Under the pieces are notes generated by a model. It made no database searches and was not told the origin of the DNA. It saw only the letters and a list, made by a program, of their open reading frames with translations. Of a stretch of 39,002 nucleotides of DNA, positions 38,956-39,002 are shown in pieces. The stretch is from assembly GCA_039812125.1 (NCBI GenBank), contig JBDHZV010000013.1:1-39002 (forward strand), in the 5' to 3' direction. The stretch's first letter is position 1; the number at the start of each line of letters is the position of its first letter. Source of the DNA: Prado023 sp039812125 (GTDB lineage Bacteria; Actinomycetota; Actinomycetes; S36-B12; CAIYMF01). Both the position numbers and the translations under genes were made by a program.

Positions 38956-39002
38956 CCGGCCACCACCAGGAATCGCACCCCGACCAGCAGGAGCAGCACC
39001 CC
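38952..39002 (-). CDS. Partial membrane protein, 3' end only
   Basis: On the minus strand the frame entering from the right edge reads GVLLLLVGVRFLVVAG and a TGA stop that overlaps the flippase ATG (ATGA). This is the last hydrophobic helix of a protein encoded mostly outside the window. A polymerase/ligase-type membrane protein would fit next to a flippase, but 16 residues cannot show that. Confidence 0.55.
   Translation of the reverse strand, partial: GVLLLLVGVRFLVVAG

Overview
The window is about 39 kb of very GC-rich chromosome from an actinobacterium. Evidence: strong third-position G/C bias in every gene, many GTG starts, many starts that sit 6-7 nt behind a TANNNT hexamer with no Shine-Dalgarno (leaderless style), and the gene order argS / lysA-hom-thrC-thrB / rho / rpmE-prfA-prmC-YrdC-family-glyA-wecA / atp operon, which is typical of Actinomycetes. 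The genus cannot be fixed from the sequence alone. I see no integrase, transposase, CRISPR array or rRNA.

Left flank (1-8.3 kb): the 3' end of a membrane-protein gene, a cold-shock protein, and a CoA-disulfide-reductase/rhodanese fusion whose promoter carries an ATACCCC-N2-GGGGTAT palindrome of the CsoR/CstR type. Divergent from it is a tight three-gene unit: an AAA ATPase with a DUF3696-like tail, a partner with an HDR motif resembling MIT_C/PLD-like effectors, and a membrane-anchored trypsin-fold protein that lacks the catalytic histidine. An M20 dipeptidase, a degenerate short tandem repeat and tRNA-Arg(CCG) follow. This is the most accessory-looking part of the window.

Core (8.3-32.5 kb): argS, a YihY/BrkB membrane protein, lysA and the homoserine-to-threonine genes hom-thrC-thrB (aspartate-family amino acids). 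Then come rho with a 160-residue Arg/Gly/Gln-rich insertion, an MFS exporter, and a translation block: bL31, release factor RF1, its methylase PrmC, and a YrdC-fold protein with an eroded signature. glyA, the undecaprenyl-type-phosphate GlcNAc-1-P transferase wecA, two small membrane genes (AtpI-like and AtpZ-like) and the complete atpBEFHAGDC operon for the F1Fo ATP synthase follow, closed by a strong hairpin.

Right flank (32.5-39 kb): an apparent cell-surface polysaccharide cluster. It encodes a secreted GH16 enzyme with a histone-tail-like lysine stretch and an FN3 domain, a GT2 glycosyltransferase, a membrane-anchored clan-A (GH39-like) glycosidase and an ATP-grasp ligase. A Wzx-like flippase and the end of another membrane gene lie on the opposite strand. 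WecA upstream could supply the lipid-linked primer, but that link is inference.
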